Counted from the stretch's first letter, positions 45,780 through 58,700 are shown. The stretch is DNA of 64,000 nucleotides from Nocardia sp. NBC_01730 (GCF_035920445.1 NZ_CP109162.1:1860001-1924000), one strand, 5' to 3'. Notes: generated by a model not told the origin, from the sequence alone. Program-made: numbers and translations.

Positions 45780-47258
45780 ATGGCACTCAGACGTGAATCA
45801 GACGTGAATCCCCCAGCAAGGGACGGGGTGCCGCCGGTGACTTCCGCCCACGAGGGAGAGGGAAATTCTGCGGGTACCGCATCGGGGCGGCCAGTCCGGC
45901 CCCTCCACAAGGGCGGGTTACGGCAACGGCATCTGACGATGATCGCCCTCGGCGGAATCATCGGTGCCAGCTTGTTCGTCGGCAGCGGATCAGTCATTCA
46001 CACCGCCGGTCCGGCGGCCGTGTTGTCCTATGCCCTCGGCGGGGTGCTGGTCATCTTCGTCATGCGCATGCTCGGTGAAATGGCTACCGCCAAGCCCACT
46101 CTCGGTTCGTTCATGGAGTATGCGCGAGAGGCCCTCGGCGAACGTGCCGGCTTCGTCGTCGGGTGGTTGTACTGGTATTTCTGGGTCGGCGTGGTCGCCT
46201 TCGAAGCCGTCGTCGGCGGCAAACTCCTCGGCGGATGGTTCCACGCACCTGACTGGGTGTTCGCGCTGGTGCTCATGTTCATCCTGACAGCCACCAACTT
46301 GCTGTCGGCGCGCTCGTTCGGAGAGACCGAGTTCTGGCTCGCCTCGATCAAGGTCGCCACCATCACCGTATTCCTCTCCGTCGGTGCGCTTGTCGTCCTC
46401 GGGCTCTGGCCGGGCTCGCGGCTGTCGGTCGCCAACATCGGTCAACACGGCTTCATCGTCAACGGTGGATTCTCGATCCTGCAGGGCGTCGTGGTGGTGA
46501 TCTTCTCCTACTTCGGCGCCGAGATCGTCACGATGGCGGCCGCCGAGTCGGAGCACCCGGCCAAAGCGGTGGCCAAGGCCACCAACACCGTGCTGTGGCG
46601 GATCCTGCTCTTCTATGTCGGATCGGTGGCCCTGTTGCTGATGATCACCCCATGGACCGAGATCCCCAGCAACTCCAGCCCGTTCGCGGCGGCCTTCGAC
46701 AAGCTCGGCCTTCCCGCGGCCGAGCAGATCATGAATATCGTCGTGCTCACCGCAGCACTGTCCGTCCTCAACTCCGGCCTCTACACCGCCTCTCGGATGT
46801 TGTTCGCCCTCGCCAACCGCGGATGGGCACCGAGCTGGACCAAGGATTGCAACTCGCGCGGGGTTCCCTGGAAGGCGGTCCTGCTCAGCACGATCGTGGG
46901 ATATGTGGCGGTCGCCATGAACTACGTCTCACCAGATCGGGTGTTCTCGTTCATCATGAACTCCGCCGGGGCGGTGGCCCTGTTCGTCTATGTCATCATC
47001 GCCCTTTCCCAGCTGAGCCTGCGCTCGCGCATGACCGACGACGAGAAAACCGTGCTGGGCCTGAAGATGTGGCTGCATCCGTGGCTCGGCATCGTCACCG
47101 TTCTCGGAATCGTCGTCATCATCTTCTCGATGAGCCTGATCGAGGCCACCAGGCCGCAGCTGTGGCTGAGCCTCGTCAGCCTCGGGGGGCTCTTGGTGGC
47201 CTACTCGGTTACGCAGTGGATGCGCCGCCGCGCACGCACCCGGCCGTCCGGCTCCTGA
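45780..47258 (+). CDS. Amino-acid permease (APC superfamily, AroP/GabP-like)
   Basis: A 492-residue inner-membrane proton-coupled amino-acid importer with about 12 helices. LTMIALGGIIGASLFVGSG is the family's first helix with its Gly-rich substrate loop. GSFMEYAREALGERAGFVVG, SYFGAEIVTMAAAESEHPAK and LNSGLYTASRMLFALANRG are conserved AAT-subfamily segments. A hydrophilic 50-residue N-terminus precedes them. ATG 45780 after GGAGG is clear. The substrate could be GABA, aromatic or other amino acids. Operon partners are absent. Confidence 0.93.
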   Translation: MALRRESDVNPPARDGVPPVTSAHEGEGNSAGTASGRPVRPLHKGGLRQRHLTMIALGGIIGASLFVGSGSVIHTAGPAAVLSYALGGVLVIFVMRMLGEMATAKPTLGSFMEYAREALGERAGFVVGWLYWYFWVGVVAFEAVVGGKLLGGWFHAPDWVFALVLMFILTATNLLSARSFGETEFWLASIKVATITVFLSVGALVVLGLWPGSRLSVANIGQHGFIVNGGFSILQGVVVVIFSYFGAEIVTMAAAESEHPAKAVAKATNTVLWRILLFYVGSVALLLMITPWTEIPSNSSPFAAAFDKLGLPAAEQIMNIVVLTAALSVLNSGLYTASRMLFALANRGWAPSWTKDCNSRGVPWKAVLLSTIVGYVAVAMNYVSPDRVFSFIMNSAGAVALFVYVIIALSQLSLRSRMTDDEKTVLGLKMWLHPWLGIVTVLGIVVIIFSMSLIEATRPQLWLSLVSLGGLLVAYSVTQWMRRRARTRPSGS

Positions 47259-47634
47259 AACGACTTCGCCCAAGGTCCGAGTGGAGAGCCTTCAGCGCGG
47301 ACCCCTACGGCAGATCCGCGAAGATCGTCGACACATGCAGGTCCGTTCGCGGAACGGCGCGGGTGATGCGGAACTACATCGCTGGAGCAGGGTACGGCAG
47401 GTCAGCCATGACGGCATCCACCATGACGGCCACGTTGGTCACGTGCTTCGCCGACTGTCCGGACCTCGTCGGGCCGGAGATACGAGGTCCAGGATCCGGA
47501 TCCACATCGTGGGTCGAAGAGACGAGCGAGTGCGCAGATGGAAAGCGACCACCCGATGGGGATGGGCTGTGGAGGACGGTTCCACGGTGTTGGCAGAGTG
47601 CGTAATCGACCTGTCCAGCGATCACGGTACCCGG
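47259..47634. other. Gap with a possible short frame
   Basis: A plus-strand frame from 47409 (TASTMTATLVTCFADCPDLV) has moderate bias but no family match. I see no terminator or RNA. Confidence 0.3.
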
Positions 47635-47844
47635 TTACACCGACGAACTCGAGTCGCCGGACGCCGACAGGAACAGGTTCGAGTAAGCAGGGATATGCGC
47701 GATGTCGTTGCGCACGTTGGCCGATCGAAGTACACCCGCCTTGCGGAGGATGGCGACGAGACGCTCAGCTTCGCCCCATTCGATACCCGCTTCGGTCGAG
47801 AGGGCCGCAACGGCCCGGCTGTCGAAGTCCGTGTCTTCACTCAT
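47635..47844 (-). CDS. Small hypothetical protein
   Basis: A 69-residue acidic protein with a GGAG ribosome site, reading STEAGIEWGEAERLVAILRK and then ending in a Ser-rich tail. A helical middle suggests a small interaction domain. It follows a broken gene by 18 bases in the same direction, so both probably formed one operon. Unknown function. Confidence 0.55.
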   Translation of the reverse strand: MSEDTDFDSRAVAALSTEAGIEWGEAERLVAILRKAGVLRSANVRNDIAHIPAYSNLFLSASGDSSSSV

Positions 47845-47861
47845 GGTGTTGATTCTCCTCG

Positions 47862-48120
47862 GTTATGGGTGGAACTCGAGCCGCCGCCCCCACAGCTCGT
47901 CGAACGGCGTGAACCTCCGAACAGCCCCTCGTCAACGGTCGCAAGCTCCCCGAACGTCGAGTATTCGGCGTGCAGATGGTCAAGTCGCCGCGCGCCCTGG
48001 CCTGCTCGAACAGGTGCCGACCGCACGCGGATACCGATGGCGCCCAGACCCCTGGTCTACGCCGAACTCCGGCCTCGGTCGGGCGATCCGCTCCAGCGTC
48101 CACGGCTGCTCGGCACTCAT
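47862..48120 (-). pseudogene. Frameshifted gene of unknown function
   Basis: A good start (AAGGA, then ATG 48120; SAEQPWTLERIARPRPEFGV) loses its frame after about 23 codons. Coding-like sequence continues in other frames (GRHLFEQARARGDL, DHLHAEYSTFGELATVDEG) and ends with RRFTPFDELWGRRLEFHP and a stop 15 bases before the next gene. At least two frameshifts are needed. Family unknown. Confidence 0.5.
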
Positions 48121-48311
48121 GATTCCTTCTGCCTCACGGCCACAGTAGACCATCACACCGTTGATCACTCCCGCAAGCAGATCCAGGCCGCCGACGACGA
48201 GTGGGCCAGTGCTGACGCCATGCCTATCGTCTGCCCTGCGCTCATCTGGCTTCCGCGGGGCTTCCGGGAGCGCAGCGTCGCCGACGCAGTGACCGAGTGG
48301 CGGTGGCGTAG

Positions 48312-49046
48312 TCACTCGGCCTGTCTCCGGGCGGGGTCTGGTCGGCCGTCGAGGTAGGCGTCCAGTGCGGCGGCGGCGGTGAGCATGGCACGGCCGCGGG
48401 CCGAGAGGCGGGCATGCCAGTCACACAGCATCGACTCGAGCGGTGCGACTCCTCCAGCGGAGCGGACCTGGGCGATCAGCGGGGCGATCTGCTCCAGCAG
48501 GTAGCCACCTCGTCTGAGTTGGTGGGCAAGTAGGGCATCGCGCACGTCGGCCGCGCAGTAGACCCGGTAACCCGTCTGCGGGTCGCGGCGCGGTCGGACC
48601 AAGCCGGCCCGTTCCCATTTGCGCAGGGTGGCCGGGCGGATGCCGAGCCTTCTCGCCAGGGGGCCAACGAACGTGTCGCCGCGTTCTTGCGGTACGGGAC
48701 CGAGGTCGTCAAGCGCGGCTTCGACGGCCTGCAGGGTACGGCGGTCGTCGATAAGCTGGGCGTGGCTCTCGTCGATGAGCCGAAGCGCGTCCTCGGTCGT
48801 GCCCCGGTTGATCGCCTGCATGATCAACGTGGCCGTCTGGTGACCGTGTCCTGGCACGAGAGCCAGAAACGCGCGCAGCGCTTGTGCGTGCAGCGGCGTG
48901 TATGCGCGGTAGTCATGCCGGGTGCGTTCGGCGTCCGGAAGGATCCCGGCCGCCTCGTAGTTCCTGATCGCCTGCGTGGACAGGCCGTGCCCACGTGCCA
49001 GGTCAATCGGCCTGAGCCGCCCACCATCTTGAAAGTTTCGCGTCAC
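48312..49046 (-). CDS. TioE-family MerR-type regulator with two HTH domains
   Basis: A 244-residue regulator with two MerR-like helix-turn-helix domains. The first (LRPIDLARGHGLSTQAIRNY, then YEAAGILP) starts near residue 10. The second (GPLARRLGIRPATLRKWERA, GYRVYCAADVRDALL) lies near residues 130-190. TioE proteins are named from the thiocoraline cluster and are common in actinobacteria. The frame is open to 49100, but that would leave only five bases to the divergent gene, so GTG 49046 is preferred. It likely controls the divergent Imm-5-like gene through the intervening palindrome. Confidence 0.88.
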   Translation of the reverse strand: MTRNFQDGGRLRPIDLARGHGLSTQAIRNYEAAGILPDAERTRHDYRAYTPLHAQALRAFLALVPGHGHQTATLIMQAINRGTTEDALRLIDESHAQLIDDRRTLQAVEAALDDLGPVPQERGDTFVGPLARRLGIRPATLRKWERAGLVRPRRDPQTGYRVYCAADVRDALLAHQLRRGGYLLEQIAPLIAQVRSAGGVAPLESMLCDWHARLSARGRAMLTAAAALDAYLDGRPDPARRQAE

Positions 49047-49075
49047 TGTCCTACCGATATCGCGGATAAGTTTCA

Positions 49076-49092
49076 ATCGTCGGTTCAACGAT
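49076..49092. promoter_or_regulatory. Inverted repeat between the TioE regulator and Imm-5-like gene
   Basis: ATCGT-CGGTTCA-ACGAT (5-base arms, 7-base spacer) lies in the 59-base divergent gap. A TTGACA hexamer (minus strand, 49100-49095) lies beside it. This fits a MerR-type operator within an overlapping promoter. Confidence 0.5.
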
Positions 49093-49105
49093 ACTGTCAA
49101 GTGTC

Positions 49106-49669
49106 ATGAATGTGGCTGACGAGAATCCGAGGATCGAACTCAGCATGTCTGAACTGCGCGAGATTGCGGGCTACGCTGTGGCCTGCGCGGAGCCCGCCTT
49201 GGCAATCTTCGAACGTGAACGCCCTGACGATCGGCGCCCACGAGCCGCGATCGACGCTGCGCAGGCGTTCGCGGAGGGAGCCGAGCGGACCAAGGCGATC
49301 CGTGACAGCGCGTGGGCGGCACACCGGGCGTATCAAGAGACACGCGATGTAGGGCAGACCGCGGCGAGCGATGTTGCGCGCGCGGCCGTCGCCGCGGCCA
49401 GTGCGGCGTTCCTGCACCCCCTGGCGAAAGCGACTCAGGTCTTGCACATCCTCGGACCGGCCGCCCACGCGGCTCGAGCCTTCGAGCTCGATGCCGGCGA
49501 CGACCGTAACGTCGGCGCCGACTACATCGAGCAGGCAAGAAGCCTGGCCAGCCCCATCGTGGCGAACGTCCTGACGCGCTACCCGAACGCCCCGAGTGGT
49601 CGCGGCCGTGTGGGAGAGCTATTGCGGGAACTGGACGCATCGTTGCGACGACTGGCGACCAATCACTGA
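49106..49669 (+). CDS. Imm-5-like putative immunity protein
   Basis: A 187-residue helical protein matching the Imm-5-like actinobacterial family: SELREIAGYAVACAEPALAI, DDRRPRAAIDAAQAFAEGAE, FLHPLAKATQVLHILGPAAH. The family was linked to polymorphic-toxin immunity by genome context, but many copies, like this one, have no toxin nearby and pair with a TioE regulator. ATG 49106 is close to the divergent promoter, so the transcript may be nearly leaderless. It ends 65 bases from the PKS stop (convergent). Confidence 0.82.
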   Translation: MNVADENPRIELSMSELREIAGYAVACAEPALAIFERERPDDRRPRAAIDAAQAFAEGAERTKAIRDSAWAAHRAYQETRDVGQTAASDVARAAVAAASAAFLHPLAKATQVLHILGPAAHAARAFELDAGDDRNVGADYIEQARSLASPIVANVLTRYPNAPSGRGRVGELLRELDASLRRLATNH

Positions 49670-49733
49670 CCGCCTACGACCACTGAGGGCGGGTCGGCGG
49701 CCACTCTGCGCGTCGCCCACCCCTCGGAATCGA

Positions 49734-52700
49734 TCATTTAGTTGTGATCTGTCGGTCGATAAGAGCAAAAAGCTCATCAGGACTGGCCGCCGCCTCGACG
49801 GCCACGCGAACGCTGTGAGTCGGGGATTCACGTTCGGCCACGGCATCGGCCAGCGTCGAACGGATCCGCTCGATCAACCGGTCCTTCTCATCGGCAGACG
49901 ACGTGGTCGCCAACAGCCGCCGCAGTGAGTCGATCTGGTCATCGACCATCGACACGGTCGCGGTGCTCTCCCAACGCGAACGCAAATATTTCGCCACTGC
50001 GGTAGTAGTCGGATAGTTGAACACCAGCGACGACGGCAATTTCATGCCCGTCGCCTCGGCGAGCCGATTCCGCAGCTCGACACCACCGAGCGAATCGAAT
50101 CCCAGTTTGTCGAACGGTGCCCCGGGTTCGACAGCAGCGGCAGACGGGTGTCCGAGCACAGCCGCGACATGTTCCCGCACGAATCCGAGTATGACCGCGT
50201 CCCGTTCGTCCTCCCGCGCGGCAGCGAGCCGCCCAGCCAACTTGCCGCCGGCTGCGATACCACTCGCCGCGCGGCGCGCCCGTGCAGGCACCAGGCTGCT
50301 GAGCACCTCGGGCAACAGCCCGGCTCGGGCGTGGGCCGCCAGCATCGGCTTGTCGAATTCGGCGCAGACGGCCACGGGTTCGTTCGCGACGATTGCGGCG
50401 TCGAGCAGCGCAACTCCATCGTCATCGCCGATGACCTTGATGCCCAGTCGCTCCAGCCGGGCCAGGGAGGCCCGGGCCAGATTGCCTGTCATACCCGCTT
50501 CCTGGTGCCAGGGGCCCCACGCCACCGACAGCCCCGGCAGCCCCTGGGCGCGGCGGGCACCGGCCAGCCCGTCGAGGAACGAATTCGCCGCCGCATAGTT
50601 GCCCTGTCCCGGCGCGCCGAATGTCGACGCCACAGAGGAGAACATGATGAACGCCGCCAGGTCGTGCCCCCGGGTCAGGTCGTCCAGGTTCAGCGCGCCG
50701 TCGACCTTGGGCGCGAGCACACGGTCGATCTGCTCCGCAGTCAGCTTCTCGAGCGTAGCGTCGTCGACCACACCCGCGGAATGGATCACCGCCGTCAACG
50801 GATACTCGGCCCCGATCGAACTGAGCACGGCCGCCACACTCGTGCGGTCACCGACATCGCATGCGGCAACACGGATTTCGGCCCCCATATCGGTCAATTC
50901 GGCCACCAGCTCCGCGACGCCCGCCGCCGCTTCACCCCGACGTGACACCAACAAGAGGTGCTCCACACCATGCACGGCAACCAGATGCCGAGCCATCACC
51001 GCACCCAAACCACTGGTACCACCGGTAATCAATACCGTGCCGTTCCCGAACATCGCACCCTGGTCGGACGACTGCGGTTCTTCGGTGGGTACACCGCCGG
51101 ACAAGCGCGGCACGAACATCCGGGAATCACGTACCGCCATCTGACCCTGATTTGATTCGATGGCACTCCGCACGACATCAGCGTCCAGAATGCCCTCGTG
51201 GTCCAGCAGCACAATCCGACCCGGGTGTTCCGATTGGGCGGTGCGGACCATGCCGGCCACCGCAGCAGCAGCCAAGTCGACCGACTCACCCGCCACTCCC
51301 GTCGCACGGCGGGTCGCCACCACCAAACGAGAATCCTCCAGCCGCTCGCTCGACAACCACGACCGCAAGATCTCCCAGACTGCGTGAACCGAAGCCCGAA
51401 TCGCTGCAGCACGCCCACCGGACAAAGCATCACCGATCCGCCCATCCCCGTCGACAGCGTCGACCACGGCGAGGTCGTCGGCAAGCGACCAGACGATCAG
51501 GTCCGGAACCTCTTCCGCCGCAGCCAATTCCGCAACGTCGGAATAGTGCTGGTCGACCCCGGCCACCCTCGCCGAGCCCAATGTCGCCATCACACCGACG
51601 GACGTCGGGGTAGGCAGCTCCGAGGAGACCCATCGCAGGTGCAGCGGCGACGAGCGGCGAGTCTTGCTCGCCACGTTCAGAGCTTCGACGTCGACCGGAC
51701 GCGCGGTCACCGCATCGATGGTCAACACGATCGAACCGGTGTCGTCGACAACATCGATTCCGACCGACCCGCTGCCGTCCGGGACCACCCGTGCACGCAC
51801 CGCCCCGACAGGGGAACGCCACAGCCGAACTCCCGCGAACGAGAAAGGCAACAGCAACTGTCCCGCGGCCAGGTCGTCGGTCAGACGATCAATAGCCACG
51901 TGCAGACAGCCGTCCAGCAGTGCGGGATGGATGCCGAATGCGGATGCCGACCCGCTCGCCGATTCGTCGAGTGAGACTTCTGCGAAGATCTGCTCGTCAC
52001 GGGTCCACATCGCGGTCACGCCCTGGAACGCCGGGCCGTACTCGAATCCCCGCTGCGCCAGGCGATCGTAGAAAGATGGGTCGTTCGACGGCTCCGCCCC
52101 TGGAGGGGGCCAGGTCCGCTCGCTCCATATCGGGGCGATATCGGCGGCAGCGGTCAGGACACCCCCTGCGTGCAGCACCCACGGGTACTCGTCGGCCGAG
52201 TCCCCGTCGGCGGCGGGGTGGGAGTAGATCGCAAATGTGCGCCGGCCCTCGCCATCGGGTGCCGCAACACTCAACTGCAGGTCGACCTCCGCGTCGCCTA
52301 CGAGTAGCAGCGGGGTTTCCAGCAGCAGTTCCTCGATGACGCCGACGTGTAGTCGCGCGCCCGCGCTCAACGCCAATTCCGCGAAGGCCGTCCCAGGCAG
52401 CAACACCGAGCCGAACACCGCGTGGTCAGCGATCCAAGGATGAGTCCGCACCGAGAACCGGCCCGTGAACAGCCACTCGTCTTTGCCCGCGAGCGGCACT
52501 GCGTTCGCCAGCAGCGGATGCCCGAACGTGCCGGTCACGACTCCGGACGGCGGCTGCAGCCAGTAGCGTCGGTGCTCGAACGCATAGGTGGGCAACGCCA
52601 CCCGATCCATAGCACGCCCCGCGAACAAGGGCCGCAAGTCCACAGGGAGTCCCACTGTGTGCGCCTGTGCCAGGCACATGACGAACTGCACCGACTCGTC

Positions 52701-55700
52701 GATGGATCGCCGCGACGAAGCCACCACCGTAGACTTCGCCTGCCTGTCCGCATGTTCCGCCAGGCATTCGCGAGTCATTGCGGCGAGCACCGCGTCCGGA
52801 CCCACCTCCACGAACCTGCGCACACCAGCCTCGACCAGCGTGTCCACGCCGGGAGCGAACCGCACGCAACCACGAACTTGCGCCACCCAGTACTCCGGAT
52901 CACACACCTCATCACCGGCCTGCTCACCCGACACGTTCGACACGATCGGCAACAGCGGCTCCCGATACGTCAATCTCTGTGCCACAGAACGGAACTCGTC
53001 CAGCATGGGCTCCATCAACACCGAATGGAACGCGTGCGAGACGCGCAGCCGCGTGGTTTTACGGTGCTGCGCCGACAACGTCCGCTCCACCTTGTCGACG
53101 ACCTCGGCGTCGCCAGAGATCACCACCGACTCCGGCCCGTTCACCGCAGCAATCGACACGCGACCGTCGTACTCGGCAATCACCTCCACCACTTCTGTCT
53201 CCGCCACGGCGACGGCGAGCATCGCACCACCGTCGGGCAACCCGCCCATTAACCGGCCACGCGCCGCTACCAGCGCACATGCATCCTCGAGCGACCACAC
53301 CCCCGCCACGTATGCCGCGGCCAACTCTCCGATCGAATGCCCCGCAAGGACATCCGGTGCGAGTCCGAACGATTCCAGCAAACGGAACATCGCCACCTCG
53401 AACGCGAACAACGCCGGCTGCGTCCACTCCGTCCGATCCAACACACCCTCGACATCGGTGAACATCACCTCCTTCAACGACGGCGCGGAGCTCCTCGAGG
53501 GGTGGTGGTCGGGCGACGGGTGAGCCTTGTCGCGGTGACGGTCGAACTCGCCGCACACCTCGTCCAATACCGCCGCAAACGCCGGAAACGCCTCGTACAG
53601 CCCCGCACCCATACCCACCCGTTGTGCGCCTTGACCGGTGAACAGGAAGACCGTTTTTCCCGAACCCGCAACGCCGTCGACCACCAACGCCGCCTGCCCG
53701 GGACTACTCGCATCCGGGAAAGCCGGCCCCCGTGAAGAATTGGCCAGAGCCTCCAGTCCGGCGAGCAGCTCCTGCCGGTCACGCCCGATGACAACACCCT
53801 GCCGATCCAGCAGTGCCCGCGAGTCCAGCAACGACCGCGCCACCGCCCAGAGGTCCACATCCGCACGATCAGCCAACCATGCCCGCAACCGATCCGCCTG
53901 GCCCCGCAACGCCTCCTCCGACTTCGCCGACACCACCCACGGCACCACGGCGATGTCGATATCCAGCCCCACGGCCGCGGGTTCGCCACTGCCATATTCC
54001 GAAACGAACTGGGCAGAAGGTGCCGTCGGTGCTTCCTCGAGGATCACATGCGCGTTGGTGCCGCTGATCCCGAACGACGACACCCCCACACGCCGCACCG
54101 TGCCGCCGGCGGGCCACGGATCCGCCTCGGTCAACACCCGCACCGATCCCGCCGACCAATCCACATGCGGCGACAATGCATCGACATGCAGAGTCTTCGG
54201 CAACATCTCGTGCTGCAATGCCTGCACCATTTTGATCACACCACCCACACCGGAAGCCGCCTGCGTGTGACCGATATTGGACTTGAGCGCACCGATGCGC
54301 AGTGGTCGATCCGGTCGATCCTGTCCGTAAGCGGCGATCAACGCCTGCGCCTCGATCGGATCCCCCAACGCCGTTCCCGTTCCGTGCGCCTCCACCGCGT
54401 CCACGTCCGCCGGGCGCAACCCGGCGTCGGCCAATGCCGACGCGATCACCCGCTCCTGCGACGGACCGTTCGGCGCGGTCAAACCATTGCTCGCGCCGTC
54501 CTGATTGACCGCGCTGCCACGCACCACCGCCAACACGTTGTGGCCCAGTCGCCGCGCGTCCGACAACCGTTCCACCACCAACACCGCGGCACCCTCGGAC
54601 CAGGCCACACCGTCGGCCGCAGCCGAAAACGCCTTGCACCGCCCATCCGGAGCCAAACCACGCTGCCGAGAAAACTCCACGAACACCATCGGTGTCGCCA
54701 TCACCGTCGCACCACCCACCAATGCGAGTGAGCTTTCGCCCTGACGCAACGCCCGGCACGCCACATGCAACGCCACCAGCGACGACGAACACGCCGTATC
54801 CACTGTCATCGCAGGCCCTTCCAAACCCAATGCGTATGCCACTCGTCCGGACACCACACTCCCCGCGGCACCGGTCGCGACATAACCCTCGACCTCGGAC
54901 CCGCCCTTGCGCGTCACGGCCTCGTAGTCCTGATACATCACACCCGTGTAGACACCGGTATTGCTGCCCCGCAACGACGTCGGATCGATCCCCGCATGCT
55001 CCAACGCCTCCCACGACACCTCCAACAGCAATCGCTGCTGCGGATCCATCGCAATCGCCTCACGCGGACCGATCCCGAAAAAGCCCGCGTCGAAATCGGC
55101 CGCGTTCGTCAGGAAACCGCCCTCCCGGGCGTAGGACGTACCCGGGTTCTCCGGGTTCGGGTGAATCAGGCGATTCAGGTCCCAGCCACGATCCGACGGA
55201 AACCCGCTGATGGCGTCCGTGCCCGACAACACCAGATTCCACAGTTCGTCCGGAGACTCGACACCGCCGGGATACCGGCATGCCATGCCGACGATCGCGA
55301 TCGGCTCGTCGGTATGCACCCGACGCCGCGACTGAACAGGATTCTTGTTCGCACCATCGACCCGCGAACGCAGATACCGAGCCATCGCCGCCGCCGTCGG
55401 GTAGTCGAAGGCAAGAGTCGACGGAAGTTGCAGACCAGTAGCCTTGGTGAGCCGGTTGCGGAACTCCACCGCACCCAGCGAATCGAAACCCAGGTCACTG
55501 AACGGCTTCTCCGCGTCGATCAGCTCCCCCGAAGCATGACCTAGCACCGCGGCAATCTGATCCCGCACGAAGTCCACAACGACCGCGTCGTGTTTGTCCG
55601 GCGGCACGCTCGCCAACCGCCGAGTCAGGTCGTCAGCACTGTCGGCACGGCGTGGCGCCGGCGTCGACGACTGCAACAGTGGCGGCAACAGACCCGCGCG

Positions 55701-58700
55701 GGCCTGAACCGACAATGCGGCCACGTCGAAATCGACCGCGGCGACAAACGGCACGTCCGCGCCGCCCACCACATCGAACAACGCAAGACCATCAGCTTCG
55801 GCCAAGGGTCGAAAACCCATACGCGACAGTCGATCCACACCTACGCTGCCCAAACCGGCCATCATCCCGCTGTCCTGGCTCCACGGACCCCACGCAACAG
55901 AAACCGCGGGCAGGCCCGCATTCACGCGCCGTCGTGCCAAAGCGTCCAGAACCGAATTCGCCGCCGCATAATTGCCCTGACCCGCAGACCCGAGAACCGC
56001 CGCGATCGAGGAAAACATCACGAACGCCGACAAATCGCGATCCAGGGTGAGCTCATGCAGGTTCAACGCCGCATCGACCTTCGGCGCAAGCGCCCGGTCG
56101 ACCTGCTCCGGCGTCAGCGTCTCCACAGTGCCATCGGCCAACACACCCGCCGCGTGAACAACGGCCGTCAACGCCGGGCCGTCGGACAGACCGTCGAGCA
56201 TCGCCGCAACCGCGGCGCGGTCACTCACATCACAGGCCACCACCCGCGCCCGAACCCCCAGCTCGGCCAACTCGACCACCAGTTCGCCAACACTCTCGGC
56301 CCGCTCACCACGCCGAGACACCAACACCAGATCACGCACACCGTGCGCCACGGCCAGATGCCGCGCCACCAACGCACCCAACCCACTGGTGCCACCGGTG
56401 ATCAGCACCGCACCCGAACCGAGCACGACAGCCGATCGAGCCACACCACCGCGACGGGTCAAGCGCGGCGCCGACAACGCACCCGCACGCACCGCCAACT
56501 GCCCCTCGCCGGAATCGAGAACAGCCGACACCAACTCCGGCGTCACATCACCGTCGCTGTCCACCAACACAATCCGACCCGGATACTCCGACTGAGCACT
56601 GCGCAGCAAACCCCAGGTGGCCGCCGCAGCCAGATCGGGATCTTCTCCTGGCAGACCGGCACCGTTGCGCGTCACCACAACCAGCCGCGCATCGGCCGCG
56701 GGCAGAGACAACCATGAACGAACCGTCGCCAGCACCATGTGCACACGTCGGTGCACGGCATCCGCCGACAATGCACTACTTTCCTCGGCGACATTGTCGG
56801 CGAACCACACCAGCACATCCGGAACATCGTCCCCGGCAGCCTCGCCCAGCGCGGTCATGTTCGGGTAACTCTCCGCGAACCCCGGATAAAGCTTGTCCCA
56901 CTGATCTTTTGGCCGCGAGCATTCCGGGGCGGGCTCATCGGCCCGCGTCGAGCCGACGACGACGATCCGCCGGCTATCCGTACCGCGGGAAGCGATGGAG
57001 CGGGGCGATTGAGCATCGATGCCGTCGAGTGGGCTCCACTGCACATCGTAGAGCCGGTGGTGACGGGCGAACCGGCCATCGTGCAATGCCTTGCTGTCCA
57101 CCGGACGCGCCTGCAGTAACTCGACGGTCAATACCAGAGCGCCTGTGTCGTCGCCGAGCTCGAGCCGGATGCCGCCGCCGTGTTGGAGTGCGGCATTCGC
57201 GTGGCCCTCGTAGCTACTTTCCGCTGCCGCCTCGGGCCTGACGCCCATACCACTGGCGGCTTCGCTGCGTCGGATTCGCGCCTGCACGGCCGTCACACCG
57301 GGACGGTACAACCGCACACCGGTGAACGAGAACGGCAGCGGCGCCTGGTCGGCGGCAAAGTCGACGGCCAACTCCTCCACCGCAGCGTGCAGCGCGGAGT
57401 CCAGCAACACGGGATGGATACGGAACCGCCCGGCATCGGCCCCGCCCTCGGCCGGCAGCCGCACATCCGCCAAGACATCGCCACCACCGTCCCGCCACAG
57501 GCGGTTCACCCCCCGGAATGCGGGTCCGTAGTCGAGTCCGCGCGCGGCCAACCGGCCGTACATCGAATCACCAAACGTCACATCGTCGCCGGGTAAAGGC
57601 ACTCCGGGGCAGGCTTGCGGACGGTCGACCCTGTCATGGGCCGGAGCAGCGCTCACCGCGCTGGGAGCGAGAATGCCACGAGCGTGTGTGATTCCGGATC
57701 CGCTGTCGGAATGTTCGCCGATTACCCTGGACGCCACGTTGAAGCGTCTGCGCCCGTCGTCATCGGGCTCGTCGACACCGACCTGGACGTCGACCTCGGT
57801 GCGGTCGTCCAATCGCAGGGGTGCTTCGAGGACCAGCTCGTCGATGACCTCGATACCCAATCGAGCACCGACCGCCAACGCCAATTCCACGAAACCGGCC
57901 CCCGGTAGCAGTATCGCGCCGAACACCGTGTGGTCGGCGATCCATGGATACGACGCCACCGAAAGTGGCCCGGTGAACAGCCACTCGTCCTTGCCTGCGA
58001 CCCTCACCTCTTCGGTCAGTACTGGATGGCGGGACGGTGACGGTGTCTCGGAGGCTGGCTGTAGCCAATACCGTTGGTGTTGGAATGTGTAGGTGGGTAG
58101 CGGGACCCGCGACACGGTGCGGTTGCCGAACAGTGGCTTCCAGTCGACGTCTATACCTGCTGCGTGGGCGTGTGTGAGGGCGGATACGAGCTGTGTCGGT
58201 TCGTCGGTCGAGCGTCGGGCTGGGGTGATCACTGTCGAGCGGGCCTCGACGTCCGGGGTTTGGGCAAGACATTGCCGAGTCATCGCCGACAGGACGGCAT
58301 CGGGGCCGATCTCGACAAACCGTCGCACGCCGGCGTCGACCAGGGTGTCGATCCCGGACGCGAAGCGCACACATCCACGCACCTGCTCCACCCAATAGCC
58401 CGGATCGGTCAACTCCACGCCCATCACGGCGCTATCGATGTTCGACACGACCGGAACGTTCGGCAGATGATAGGTCACATCTTCGGCCACGGAACGGAAC
58501 TCGGCCAGCATCGCATCCATACGCGCGGAATGAAACGCATGACCGACCCGTAACCGGGTGGTCCGGTAGCCTTCCGCGGCGGCACGCCGCTCCACCTCCT
58601 CGACAGCGTCCCCGTCCCCGGACAACACCACCGACGACGGACCGTTCACCGCCGCGATCGACAACCGGTCCCCGTACCCGGAAACAAGTTCTGCCGCGTC

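Noticed and set aside
55590..56717. Plus-strand frames of up to 375 codons within the PKS
   Set aside because: They are shadows of the continuous PKS frame on the opposite strand.
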